From contig JAFVEX010000114.1 in NCBI GenBank assembly GCA_017475785.1, positions 1-6,626 of the forward strand: a stretch of 6,626 bases of DNA. Reading direction: 5' to 3'. Source of the stretch: Eubacterium sp. (GTDB taxonomy: Bacteria > Bacillota_A > Clostridia > Lachnospirales > Lachnospiraceae). Position 1 is the first letter of the stretch. Every line of letters begins with the position of its first letter. This document shows positions 1 to 5,341 of this stretch, in pieces. Both the position numbers and the translations under genes were made by a program. A model generated the notes under the pieces. The model searched no databases and was not told where the DNA came from. It saw only the letters and a list, made by a program, of their open reading frames with translations.

Positions 1-1
1 A

Positions 2-100
2 CGCAATGCATATTCTCTGGGCACGACTTACGAGGAAATGATCGGAGAAATTCACACTTTAGATGATGTTGGTGCGCGGGCTAAGAGTCTCGCTCTTTGA
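2..100 (+). CDS. C-terminal end of an unidentified protein (partial)
   Basis: An open frame enters from the left edge (first complete codon at base 2) and stops at TGA 98-100, giving 32 residues. Near its start it reads NAYSLGTTYEEMIGEIHTL, then an acidic turn, and it ends in KSLAL. The composition is that of ordinary soluble protein and no stop interrupts it. A run of this length is not strong proof of coding, and I do not recognise the family. It could be the end of a gene or a chance frame. If real, it converges on the TPR gene, with 116 bp between the two stop codons. That gap holds no gene I can support, only a weak stem (GTCGG/CCGAC on the minus strand) just beyond the TPR stop. Confidence 0.35.
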   Translation, partial: RNAYSLGTTYEEMIGEIHTLDDVGARAKSLAL

Positions 101-216
101 CGAATAGGCCGCACACCTACAAAATCTTAGTGCGAAGTTCGATGGCATTTCCCGTGGAGTGTACAGAGAATATCATTGTCGGAGTGCGAAAATAAAAAAC
201 ACACGATCCCGACAAA

Positions 217-1149
217 CTACAGCTTCCCGCGCAGTCTCCGCAGATCATCGGCGACCGCAAGTGTTCTGTCGTGCTCGGCGCCAAGAAGCCGCGTAAAATT
301 CTCCTTCGCCATCTCCAGCGCCGCTATCGCATCCTCTATCCTGCCCAGTTTTTCACAGACCCAGTACATATTCCTGCAGGTCACGCCGTATTCAATATTT
401 TCTCCGAAAAAGCGCTTTGTATATGCCGCTGATTTCTGATAGAGCTCCAGCGCCTGTTCATACTGCTGTTCTGCGTAGAGGATTCCCGCGAGGCTGTTGA
501 GCCCGGCCGCATAGTGGACGTTTTCCTCATCGGCACACTGCTCAAATTCTCTGATTGCTTCCTTTGCGCACCGTTTTGCCTCATCGTGGTCTCCGGCCGC
601 GCGGTACAGCGCCGCCAGATTGTTATAGGTAATCGCGATATCCTGATGGCTGCCGGAGATCCTTCGGACAAGCGCAAGCGCCTCTTTCAGGTACGCAATT
701 GCCTGATCGTAAGTCCGTGTCTCCAGATATGCCTGGGAAATATTGTTCAGTACGCTTGCGTATTCATAGCTGTCTTTCTGCCCCTGCGCAAGATAAATAT
801 CCCGCGCCTCAAGAAACAGCGTAATCGCCTTCTGATAATCACCTGTCAGCCGATATGTGCCTGCCATATTGTTCAGCACTGTGGCATACTGAATGCAGTT
901 TTTTCCCATATCCTCCTCGATGTATCCGAGGGCGGACTGGAATGCCTCTGCAGAACGGTCGTACCTGCTGGTGCCGCGGTAAAACGACCCCATTTCATTA
1001 CAGACTGCCACCAGTTCTTTGAAATAACGCGGATACTCCTGCACGTACTGCTCTCTCTGCTCCTGCAGATAGCGCTCGACTCGCTGCAGGTCTCCCTGGT
1101 CATACAGAGCATCCAGTTCCCGATAAAACGTGTCAAATGTTTTGGCCAC
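217..1149 (-). CDS. TPR-repeat protein (kinesin light chain-like 42-residue repeats)
   Basis: A 310-residue soluble protein with no signal peptide or membrane segment, made almost wholly of tetratricopeptide repeats. Five repeats start near residues 88, 130, 171, 213 and 254, a period of 41-42. They carry recurring motifs such as YATVLNNMAGTY, YASVLNNISQAY and IAITYNNLAALY, followed by DYQKAI- or YDQAI-type second helices. A sixth, more divergent repeat begins near residue 43. The 42-residue period matches the TPR_10/TPR_12 (kinesin light chain-like) type rather than the usual 34. Such domains are protein- or peptide-binding scaffolds, and no catalytic domain is fused. The start is GTG at 1149, chosen because GGGAGGA (1157-1163 on the plus strand) lies 7 nt upstream. 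The gene is divergent from the alcohol dehydrogenase, with the repeat array between them. Its partner and role are unknown. Confidence 0.9.
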   Translation of the reverse strand: MAKTFDTFYRELDALYDQGDLQRVERYLQEQREQYVQEYPRYFKELVAVCNEMGSFYRGTSRYDRSAEAFQSALGYIEEDMGKNCIQYATVLNNMAGTYRLTGDYQKAITLFLEARDIYLAQGQKDSYEYASVLNNISQAYLETRTYDQAIAYLKEALALVRRISGSHQDIAITYNNLAALYRAAGDHDEAKRCAKEAIREFEQCADEENVHYAAGLNSLAGILYAEQQYEQALELYQKSAAYTKRFFGENIEYGVTCRNMYWVCEKLGRIEDAIAALEMAKENFTRLLGAEHDRTLAVADDLRRLRGKL

Positions 1150-1201
1150 AGCAAAGTCCTCCCGTTATGTATGTCTTTCTCCCGAGCAGATCTGTCCTGT
1201 T

Positions 1202-1380
1202 GATGTATTCCGAATATCACAAAGAAATATATATTCTGGCGATGGATTTCTGGATATCACAAAGGAATATATATTCTGGCGATGTATTCCAGATATCACA
1301 AAGAAATATATCTACTGGCGATGTGTTCCGGATATCACATAAGGAATATATATTCTGAGGATAAGTTCCGAAACAGAATA
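1202..1380. repeat. Tandem repeat array, 39/40-bp unit, 4 full copies plus a partial
   Basis: Copies run 1202-1240, 1241-1280, 1281-1319 and 1320-1359, with a decaying fifth at 1360-1380. Each has the order GATGtrTTCC, GATATCAC, AAAGGAATATATATTC, CTGGC. The ATATCAC block recurs at 1214, 1254, 1293 and 1332. Copies 2 and 4 contain the perfect 12-bp palindrome GAATATATATTC (1265-1276 and 1344-1355), and GATATC is a second small palindrome. Copies abut with no spacers, so this is not CRISPR. The mix of 39- and 40-bp units breaks any reading frame, so it is not a coding repeat. It lies 52 bp from the TPR start and about 240 bp upstream of the alcohol dehydrogenase. It could be a set of regulator sites or a simple replication-slippage minisatellite. 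Confidence 0.85.
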
Positions 1381-1459
1381 TCTCATATTCATTCTATAAA
1401 AAAAGCCCGCGCGGGAATTTGCCAGATCTCACCTGAAGTTTGCCGCTTGCGCAGGCGTT

Positions 1460-1538
1460 TGCATGTTTTTTGCAGGAATACAGCATGCAGTCGAGATTCT
1501 GCACAAAAATAAAGAAAGCCTGCACATCTTTCCGCAGG
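1460..1538. promoter_or_regulatory. TGCA-rich upstream region of the alcohol dehydrogenase promoter
   Basis: TGCA occurs at 1460, 1471, 1486, 1500 and 1521, five times in 65 bp, where about 0.25 would be expected by chance. Two of them form an inverted pair, TGCATG (1460-1465) and CATGCA (1484-1489). A CCTGC/GCAGG stem (1519-1523 with 1534-1538) ends just before the -10 box. The placement directly upstream of a promoter without a good -35 element would suit activator binding. The function is inferred only from composition and position. Confidence 0.3.
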
Positions 1539-1559
1539 AGACAACTTATAATAGCAAGT
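1524..1559 (+). promoter_or_regulatory. Putative sigma-A-type promoter of the alcohol dehydrogenase
   Basis: A perfect TATAAT lies at 1547-1552, which would put the transcription start near 1559 and leave a leader of about 57 nt. At 17-bp spacing the -35 position reads ACATCT (1524-1529), a poor match to TTGACA, so activation by a bound regulator is plausible. The leader carries the operator-like dyad at 1560-1581 and the AGGAGG ribosome site at 1602-1607. Confidence 0.5.
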
Positions 1560-1581
1560 AACAGATAACGTTACCACTGTT
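1560..1581. promoter_or_regulatory. Operator-like dyad at the ADH start site
   Basis: A perfect 8-bp palindrome TAACGTTA (1566-1573) is flanked by the inverted arms AACAG (1560-1564) and CTGTT (1577-1581). The arms are one base off the symmetry centre. The central CG with AT-rich flanks resembles LacI-family/CcpA-type operators. The first half contains CAGATAA, a heptamer also found twice upstream of the AraC gene. Its position immediately downstream of the predicted start site suits repression or start-site control. No LacI-type regulator is encoded in the window. Confidence 0.4.
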
Positions 1582-1615
1582 TTTGGTATAGAGCGATTTT
1601 CAGGAGGAATGATTC

Positions 1616-2800
1616 ATGAACAACTTCACATTTTACTCCCCGACTTATTTTGAATTCGGCAAGGGTACTGAGGCAAAGACCGGCGAGCTCGTAAAGCGCT
1701 ACGGCGGACACAAGGTTCTGATCCACTACGGCGGCGGTTCCGTTAAGCGTTCCGGCCTTCTGGATCGTGTAAAAGCTTCTCTGGAAGATGCAGGTCTTGA
1801 GTACTGTGAGCTCGGCGGAGTTAAGGCTTCTCCGCACAGCGGGCTTATCTACGAAGGAATTGAACTCGCAAAGAAGGAAGGCGTTGACTTTATCCTTCCG
1901 ATCGGCGGCGGTTCTGTTATGGATTCCGGCAAAGGCATCGCGCTCGGCGCAGTCTATGACGGCGATTTCTGGGATTTCTACTGCGGCAAGAAGGGTCCGG
2001 TCACCGAGGCACTTCCGGTCGGCGTCATTGTAACAATCGCGGCTTCCGGCTCTGAGGGATCTACCGATTCTGTCGTTACACTTGACACAGAAGACGGAAA
2101 CCAGTATAAGAGATGCGCTGACGGCGATATTCTTCGTCCGCTGTTTGCGATCATGAATCCTGAGCTGATGATGACACTTCCGCCGTACCAGACAGCATCC
2201 GGTATCTCCGATATCATCGCACACTGCCTGGAGCGCTATTTCTCCGACACACCGGACTGCGAGCTGACAGACCGCATGCTTGAGGCTGTCATGCTGACCA
2301 TGATCAAAGAGGGACGCCGCGTCATGCTGAACCCGAATGATTATGAGGCACGCGCAAACATCATGTGGTCCGCTATGATCGCGCAGAACAACATCACTGG
2401 TGTCGGCCGCGCGCAGGACTGGGGCACCCATCATATGGACAACGAGATCGGCATCAAGTACGGCGCGTCCCACGGCGCAGGCCTTGCTCTTCTGTTCCCG
2501 TACTGGATGGAGTACGCAATGAAGGCGAAAGGAACTGAGAAGTTCGTGAAGTTCGCGAACCGTATCTTCGGCTGCCAGATCGACTGGGAGAACCCGGAGA
2601 CAACCGCAAGAGAAGGCATCAAGATGCTCCGCGCGTTCTTCGATGAGATCGGCATGCCGAATTCCATCAGCTCTCTGGGCGGCAAGAAGGAAGACATCCC
2701 GGAGATGGTCGAGAACATGTTCTTCGAAGCTCCGAACCACGGAAACTTCATTCCGCTCACAAAAGAAATCGCGGCGGAAATCTACGAGATGGCAATGTAA
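1616..2800 (+). CDS. Iron-containing alcohol dehydrogenase (YqhD/butanol dehydrogenase-like)
   Basis: A 394-residue group III metal-dependent alcohol dehydrogenase, normal length for the family. It is expected to be cytoplasmic and to interconvert aldehydes and alcohols with NAD(P)H, reducing aldehydes during fermentation. The N-terminal dinucleotide-binding half has GGGS at residues 39-42 and IGGGSVMDSGK at 96-106. By alignment from memory with E. coli YqhD, the metal ligands are D199 and H203 (SDIIAH), H272 (GTHHMDNE) and H286 (ASHGAG), with the family's 14-residue gap between the two last histidines. The YGGGSVK block resembles YqhD, which uses NADPH, but cofactor choice is not proven. The start is supported by AGGAGG at 1602-1607, 8 nt upstream. 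Strong ribosome site, TATAAT box and strong terminator point to high expression as a single-gene transcript. It converges on the regulator/activase genes. The exact substrate is unknown. Confidence 0.95.
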   Translation: MNNFTFYSPTYFEFGKGTEAKTGELVKRYGGHKVLIHYGGGSVKRSGLLDRVKASLEDAGLEYCELGGVKASPHSGLIYEGIELAKKEGVDFILPIGGGSVMDSGKGIALGAVYDGDFWDFYCGKKGPVTEALPVGVIVTIAASGSEGSTDSVVTLDTEDGNQYKRCADGDILRPLFAIMNPELMMTLPPYQTASGISDIIAHCLERYFSDTPDCELTDRMLEAVMLTMIKEGRRVMLNPNDYEARANIMWSAMIAQNNITGVGRAQDWGTHHMDNEIGIKYGASHGAGLALLFPYWMEYAMKAKGTEKFVKFANRIFGCQIDWENPETTAREGIKMLRAFFDEIGMPNSISSLGGKKEDIPEMVENMFFEAPNHGNFIPLTKEIAAEIYEMAM

Positions 2801-2810
2801 TCCCTCTGAA

Positions 2811-2849
2811 AAAGCGCTTGCCGGCAAAAACCGGCAGGCGCTTTTTTTT
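2811..2849 (+). terminator. Rho-independent terminator, probably bidirectional
   Basis: The 14-bp stem 2811-2824 pairs with 2831-2844 (AAAGCGCTTGCCGG with CCGGCAGGCGCTTT, one G-T wobble) around the loop CAAAAA. A run of eight T (2842-2849) follows, 10 nt after the dehydrogenase stop. On the other strand the same stem is followed by five T (complement of 2809-2813), so it can also end the minus-strand transcript that leaves the AraC gene 18 nt away. Confidence 0.92.
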
Positions 2850-2862
2850 AACCTGTTTTTAT

Positions 2863-3579
2863 TCAATTTCCCGGACGCTTGAAGCAGGGACAGTCGCGGT
2901 ATGCTTTTGGCGTCATGCCTGTCACGTTGTGAAACGCCCTCGTAAATGTGGAATTGCCGCTGTACCCGACCATAACGGCGATCTCCATGATGCTGTAATT
3001 TGTCGTGGTCAGCAGCTCCTTGGCCCGCATGATGCGCGTGTTGCGCAGATAAATGCTGGGCGACAGGCCTGTTTTCTGCTTAAACCAGTCACAATAGTAT
3101 GTTACATTGTAGTTCTCAATGCCGGCAAGCTGATCGACCGTAATCGGCAGATTATAATACTCGTTGATATAGCGGATTGACGGAGCGGAACAATTCTCCA
3201 TCAGCTTTGCGTAAAGATATTTATACAGATGCCGGATCGCCACGCTGTCCGGATTCTGCTTCAGTTCTGCCTGAATCAGCTCGACCAGCTGAATGATCTG
3301 GCCCCTCATGGACACGATCAGCGGACTGGAGATCAGGACAACCTCTCCGCTTTCCGGCATCTGGTCCGACAGGTTGATCACCAGCAGCCGGCCGCTGAAA
3401 TTACACTGATGCTGCATTCCGCTCGGGACAAAACAGAGCTCCTGCTGCGTCACATCGTACTGCACCCCGCCGATCATAATCTGCATCGCGTCGTTCAGCG
3501 GAACCATAATCTGAGGATAATCGTGAAAATGCTCACCACTGCATTCATGAAACATCTGAATATCAAGCGCCTGGTTCAT
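2863..3579 (-). CDS. AraC-family transcriptional regulator with N-terminal cupin-like domain
   Basis: A 238-residue DNA-binding regulator. Residues about 10-75 form a small cupin-like sensing domain (HFHDYPQIMVPL, then FVPSGMQHQC and LLVINL). Residues about 135-230 are the double helix-turn-helix AraC domain: the first helix set around ITVDQLAGIENYNVTYYCDWFK, the linker SPSIYLRNTRIMRAKELL, and the second around SIMEIAVMVGYSGNSTFTRAF, ending GMTPKAYR. The length is slightly short for the family because the sensor is compact. The start at 3579 has AGGGGG (3587-3592) 7 nt upstream. It is the last gene of the minus-strand set and ends at the shared terminator. Probable targets are its own leader, the dehydrogenase, or the radical enzyme operon. 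A shared CAGATAA heptamer weakly supports the first two. The ligand is unknown. Confidence 0.93.
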   Translation of the reverse strand: MNQALDIQMFHECSGEHFHDYPQIMVPLNDAMQIMIGGVQYDVTQQELCFVPSGMQHQCNFSGRLLVINLSDQMPESGEVVLISSPLIVSMRGQIIQLVELIQAELKQNPDSVAIRHLYKYLYAKLMENCSAPSIRYINEYYNLPITVDQLAGIENYNVTYYCDWFKQKTGLSPSIYLRNTRIMRAKELLTTTNYSIMEIAVMVGYSGNSTFTRAFHNVTGMTPKAYRDCPCFKRPGN

Positions 3580-3612
3580 ATCATTTCCCCCTGGTAAGCA
3601 AATGCGTGTTTT

Positions 3613-3660
3613 TTATCTGAATCGAGTGAATTATCTGGCCCGGACCTGCAATCTGGTCCG
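3613..3660. promoter_or_regulatory. Possible regulator sites between the TetR and AraC genes
   Basis: The 97-bp gap holds an inverted repeat, CGGACC (3641-3646) and GGTCCG (3655-3660), around an 8-nt loop. It also holds two direct copies of TTATCTG (3613-3619 and 3631-3637; CAGATAA on the coding strand of the AraC gene), 18 bp apart. No T-run follows the hairpin in the direction of transcription, so it does not look like a complete terminator. An operator or an RNA stem that lowers AraC expression are both possible. Confidence 0.35.
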
Positions 3661-3676
3661 TATTATCCTCTTCAAA

Positions 3677-4318
3677 TTATTTCAGTCTGTAGTGCTCGTG
3701 AAGAGATTTGAGCGCCACCAGAAATTCCGTCGTGACTTCGTACGGCATGGCTGAGGACCTGTAAACACCTCTGTAAGAATGAATCATCGTGTGCAGAAGC
3801 CCGACGCTCAGATTTGCCATAACCTGGACATCCTGCGGATAAATCAGTCCCTCATCTGCCGCGCGCCTGAGAATCACGACACTTCTCGCGCGAAGATCCG
3901 TGCCGAGAAAAACGTCCGCAAAATCCTCGTCGATGGTCTCTCGCTTCTCAGGATACAGGGAATAATAAATATCATACGCCTCCCGGACCGCCTTTTCGTC
4001 CCAGACCCAGAAGATATGTTCAAACACATCCAGGTATTTGAAGGCGTAGGGAAGGAAAATTGTCCAGAGCCTCGCGTCGAGGTCAAGCGTGTCACTCGCG
4101 GCGCTGATCGCCTCCTGGCTATCCTGTGAGTAGGAATCGAGAATGCGGATTGCCGCGACATGGATCAGCTGATCCAGATTCGGAAAGAATTTGAAGATCA
4201 CGTCCGCTGTGCACCCTGCTCTTTGCGCAATCGCCTGCGCCGAAAGCTTTTCCAGATGCATGACCTTCATCAGTTCGTAGGCTTCGTCTACCAGTCTTCT
4301 TTTTGTATTATTTTCCAT
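3677..4318 (-). CDS. TetR-family transcriptional regulator
   Basis: A 213-residue protein starting at the ATG of MENNTKRRLVDEAYEL. An N-terminal extension of 16 residues to 4366 is open but is rejected because GAGGAG (4327-4332) sits 8 nt before 4318. Residues 5-55 form the TetR DNA-binding domain with the helix-turn-helix LSAQAIAQRAGCTADVIFKF followed by FPNLDQLI, the family's usual end of helix 3 and start of helix 4. The helical C-terminal part (about 60-213) would bind a small ligand and dimerise. It is rich in aromatic residues (IFWVWDE, DIYYSLYP) and has no obvious relation to a characterised subgroup. It follows the activase by 73 bp with no clear terminator between, so co-transcription is likely. 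Together with the AraC gene it gives the locus two regulators. The ligand may be the substrate or an aldehyde product, which is inference. Confidence 0.9.
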   Translation of the reverse strand: MENNTKRRLVDEAYELMKVMHLEKLSAQAIAQRAGCTADVIFKFFPNLDQLIHVAAIRILDSYSQDSQEAISAASDTLDLDARLWTIFLPYAFKYLDVFEHIFWVWDEKAVREAYDIYYSLYPEKRETIDEDFADVFLGTDLRARSVVILRRAADEGLIYPQDVQVMANLSVGLLHTMIHSYRGVYRSSAMPYEVTTEFLVALKSLHEHYRLK

Positions 4319-4391
4319 GATCATTTCTCCTCGCGTAAATATCCGGAAATCAGGAGCCCGATTCACAGCCTGCTGGTTCGGACATCATTTT

Positions 4392-5183
4392 TCAGATCAC
4401 ATAGTCATAATGTCTCTTAATTACGCTCCGGCACCAGTCCATGTGCCCGCCGGAAGGTACTTCGACGTTTTTCAGCAGATATTCCTTCCCGAGCTTCCGG
4501 TAGGTGTCGGTCCCGAGCCGGTGATACGGGAGGAGCTGAATATGGTGCACGTACGGCAGCTCAGACAGGAACTGGCCGATTTTCTCAAGATCTTCTTCCC
4601 CGTCGTTGACGCCGGGTATCAGCGGCGTGCGGATAATCAGTTTCGTATCTGCTCCAAGGGTTCCCGCGCGCCTGATGTTCTCCAGAATCGGCCGGTTGGA
4701 GACACCTGTGTATTGGATGTGTTTCGCTTCATCAAAGATCTTCAGGTCGACAAAAACCGTATCTGCCGTCTCAAAAATCGGCTCTGCGATCTCCCACTTC
4801 GTAAAAAACGACGTCTCGACCGCCGTGTCGATCGCCTCAAACCGCGCGCGCCGCAGAAGCGTGAGGACAAATTCATGCTGCGCCATGATTTCACCGCCGG
4901 ACACCGTCATTCCGCCGCCGGAGTGGAAGTAAAAGATAGAATCCTTGCGCACCTCGACCAGTACTTCCTCCACCGTCATGATCTTTCCGTATGTGATGGA
5001 GCCGTCCTGCGTGGACTCGATCTCCCGTCTCTGGCTCTCCGGCGTCGAACACCACTGGCAGCGCAGGGGACATCCTTTCAAAAAAACAACTGTGCGAAAT
5101 CCGTCTCCGTCATAGATGGAGCTCTTTTCCAGCCGCAGAACGGTTCCTTTCAGGTCTTTTCCAATATATTCGTCATGCCTCAT
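4392..5183 (-). CDS. Glycyl-radical enzyme activating protein (radical SAM), lacking ferredoxin-like insert
   Basis: A 263-residue radical-SAM activase. It would cleave S-adenosylmethionine with a [4Fe-4S] cluster to place a glycyl radical on the enzyme encoded next to it. The cluster motif CxxxCxxC is C38, C42 and C45 in GCPLRCQWCSTPES. The SAM-binding SGGE is at 95-98, and the N-terminal RLEKSSIYDGDGFRTVVFLKG block is typical of the family. The stretch between C45 and MTVEEVL (69-75) is only about 25 residues and has no cysteine. The two extra [4Fe-4S] ferredoxin-type motifs found in most activases of non-PFL glycyl radical enzymes are therefore absent, as in PFL activase. The SGGEP proline is replaced (SGGEI). 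The start at 5183 has AAGGGAG (5193-5199) 9 nt upstream; an open extension to 5285 runs through the intergenic hairpin and is rejected. The order is radical enzyme, activase, TetR, AraC. Confidence 0.93.
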   Translation of the reverse strand: MRHDEYIGKDLKGTVLRLEKSSIYDGDGFRTVVFLKGCPLRCQWCSTPESQRREIESTQDGSITYGKIMTVEEVLVEVRKDSIFYFHSGGGMTVSGGEIMAQHEFVLTLLRRARFEAIDTAVETSFFTKWEIAEPIFETADTVFVDLKIFDEAKHIQYTGVSNRPILENIRRAGTLGADTKLIIRTPLIPGVNDGEEDLEKIGQFLSELPYVHHIQLLPYHRLGTDTYRKLGKEYLLKNVEVPSGGHMDWCRSVIKRHYDYVI

Positions 5184-5252
5184 TAGAAGTATCTCCCTTG
5201 TAAAACTGCCAATCCTTAAGCATGTAATATGGCATCTCCATAAACAGAGTGC

Positions 5253-5274
5253 GCCCCCGGCTGCTGCCGGGGGC
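5253..5274 (-). other. Strong GC hairpin between radical enzyme and activase genes
   Basis: A perfect 9-bp stem, GCCCCCGGC (5253-5261) with GCCGGGGGC (5266-5274), has a 4-nt loop. No T-run follows on the minus strand (GCACTCTGTTTATGG). It lies 51 bp after the radical enzyme stop and 70 bp before the activase start. It may act as a partial terminator or 3'-end stabiliser for the radical enzyme mRNA, keeping the activase at a lower level. It would also lie in the leader of the transcript from the promoter at 5313-5341. Confidence 0.7.
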
Positions 5275-5298
5275 ATATCAGGCACACAAAATCACGCC

Positions 5299-5312
5299 GG
5301 CAGATGACTGCC
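5299..5312. promoter_or_regulatory. Operator-like perfect dyad at the activase promoter start site
   Basis: The sequence GGCAG-ATGA-CTGCC is a 14-bp dyad with 5-bp perfect arms. It lies immediately downstream of the -10 box (5313-5318, minus strand) and covers the expected start near 5306. This is a classic position for a repressor such as a TetR-family protein, and one is encoded two genes downstream. The assignment to that regulator is inference. Confidence 0.45.
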
Positions 5313-5341
5313 ATTATAGTGAATTTATGCCCATTTCTCAA
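5313..5341 (-). promoter_or_regulatory. Near-consensus promoter for the activase-TetR-AraC genes
   Basis: On the minus strand TTGAGA (5336-5341; one mismatch to TTGACA) is followed after exactly 17 bp by TATAAT (5313-5318). The -35 box lies inside the last codons of the radical enzyme gene and the -10 box just past its stop. Transcription would start near 5306 and run into the activase after a leader of about 120 nt. This suggests the activase and regulators can be expressed independently of the radical enzyme operon promoter, which lies outside the window. Confidence 0.65.

Noticed and set aside
1202..1380. CRISPR array
   Set aside because: The units abut directly with no unique spacers and vary in sequence; no cas genes are present.
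1401..1415. CCCGCGCGGG palindrome next to an A-run as a minus-strand terminator
   Set aside because: The stem would be only 3 bp with a 4-nt loop, and no gene upstream on the minus strand needs termination there.
1130..1512. Short plus-strand frames through the tandem repeats giving peptides such as NIYSGDVFQISQ
   Set aside because: The 39/40-bp unit mixture changes frame between copies. All frames are open because the unit is poor in stops, and none has a convincing ribosome site.
1571..2866. Long minus-strand open frame (431 codons) opposite the alcohol dehydrogenase
   Set aside because: It is a shadow of a clearly conserved enzyme on the plus strand. It has no recognisable domain, its product is a Cys/His/Arg-rich mixture, and it runs through both the terminator and the ADH leader.
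2863..3579. Assigning the AraC protein to a named sugar-responsive regulator
   Set aside because: The sensor half has only general cupin features, and there is no sugar-utilisation gene nearby to support a name.
4319..4366. Upstream start for the TetR regulator at 4366
   Set aside because: GAGGAG lies inside this extension, 8 nt before the ATG at 4318, and TetR proteins normally start close to the first DNA-binding helix.
5184..5285. Upstream extension of the activase start to 5285
   Set aside because: The extension translates the intergenic GC hairpin into an unrelated peptide, whereas the ATG at 5183 has AAGGGAG at 9-nt spacing and begins just before the conserved N-terminal block.
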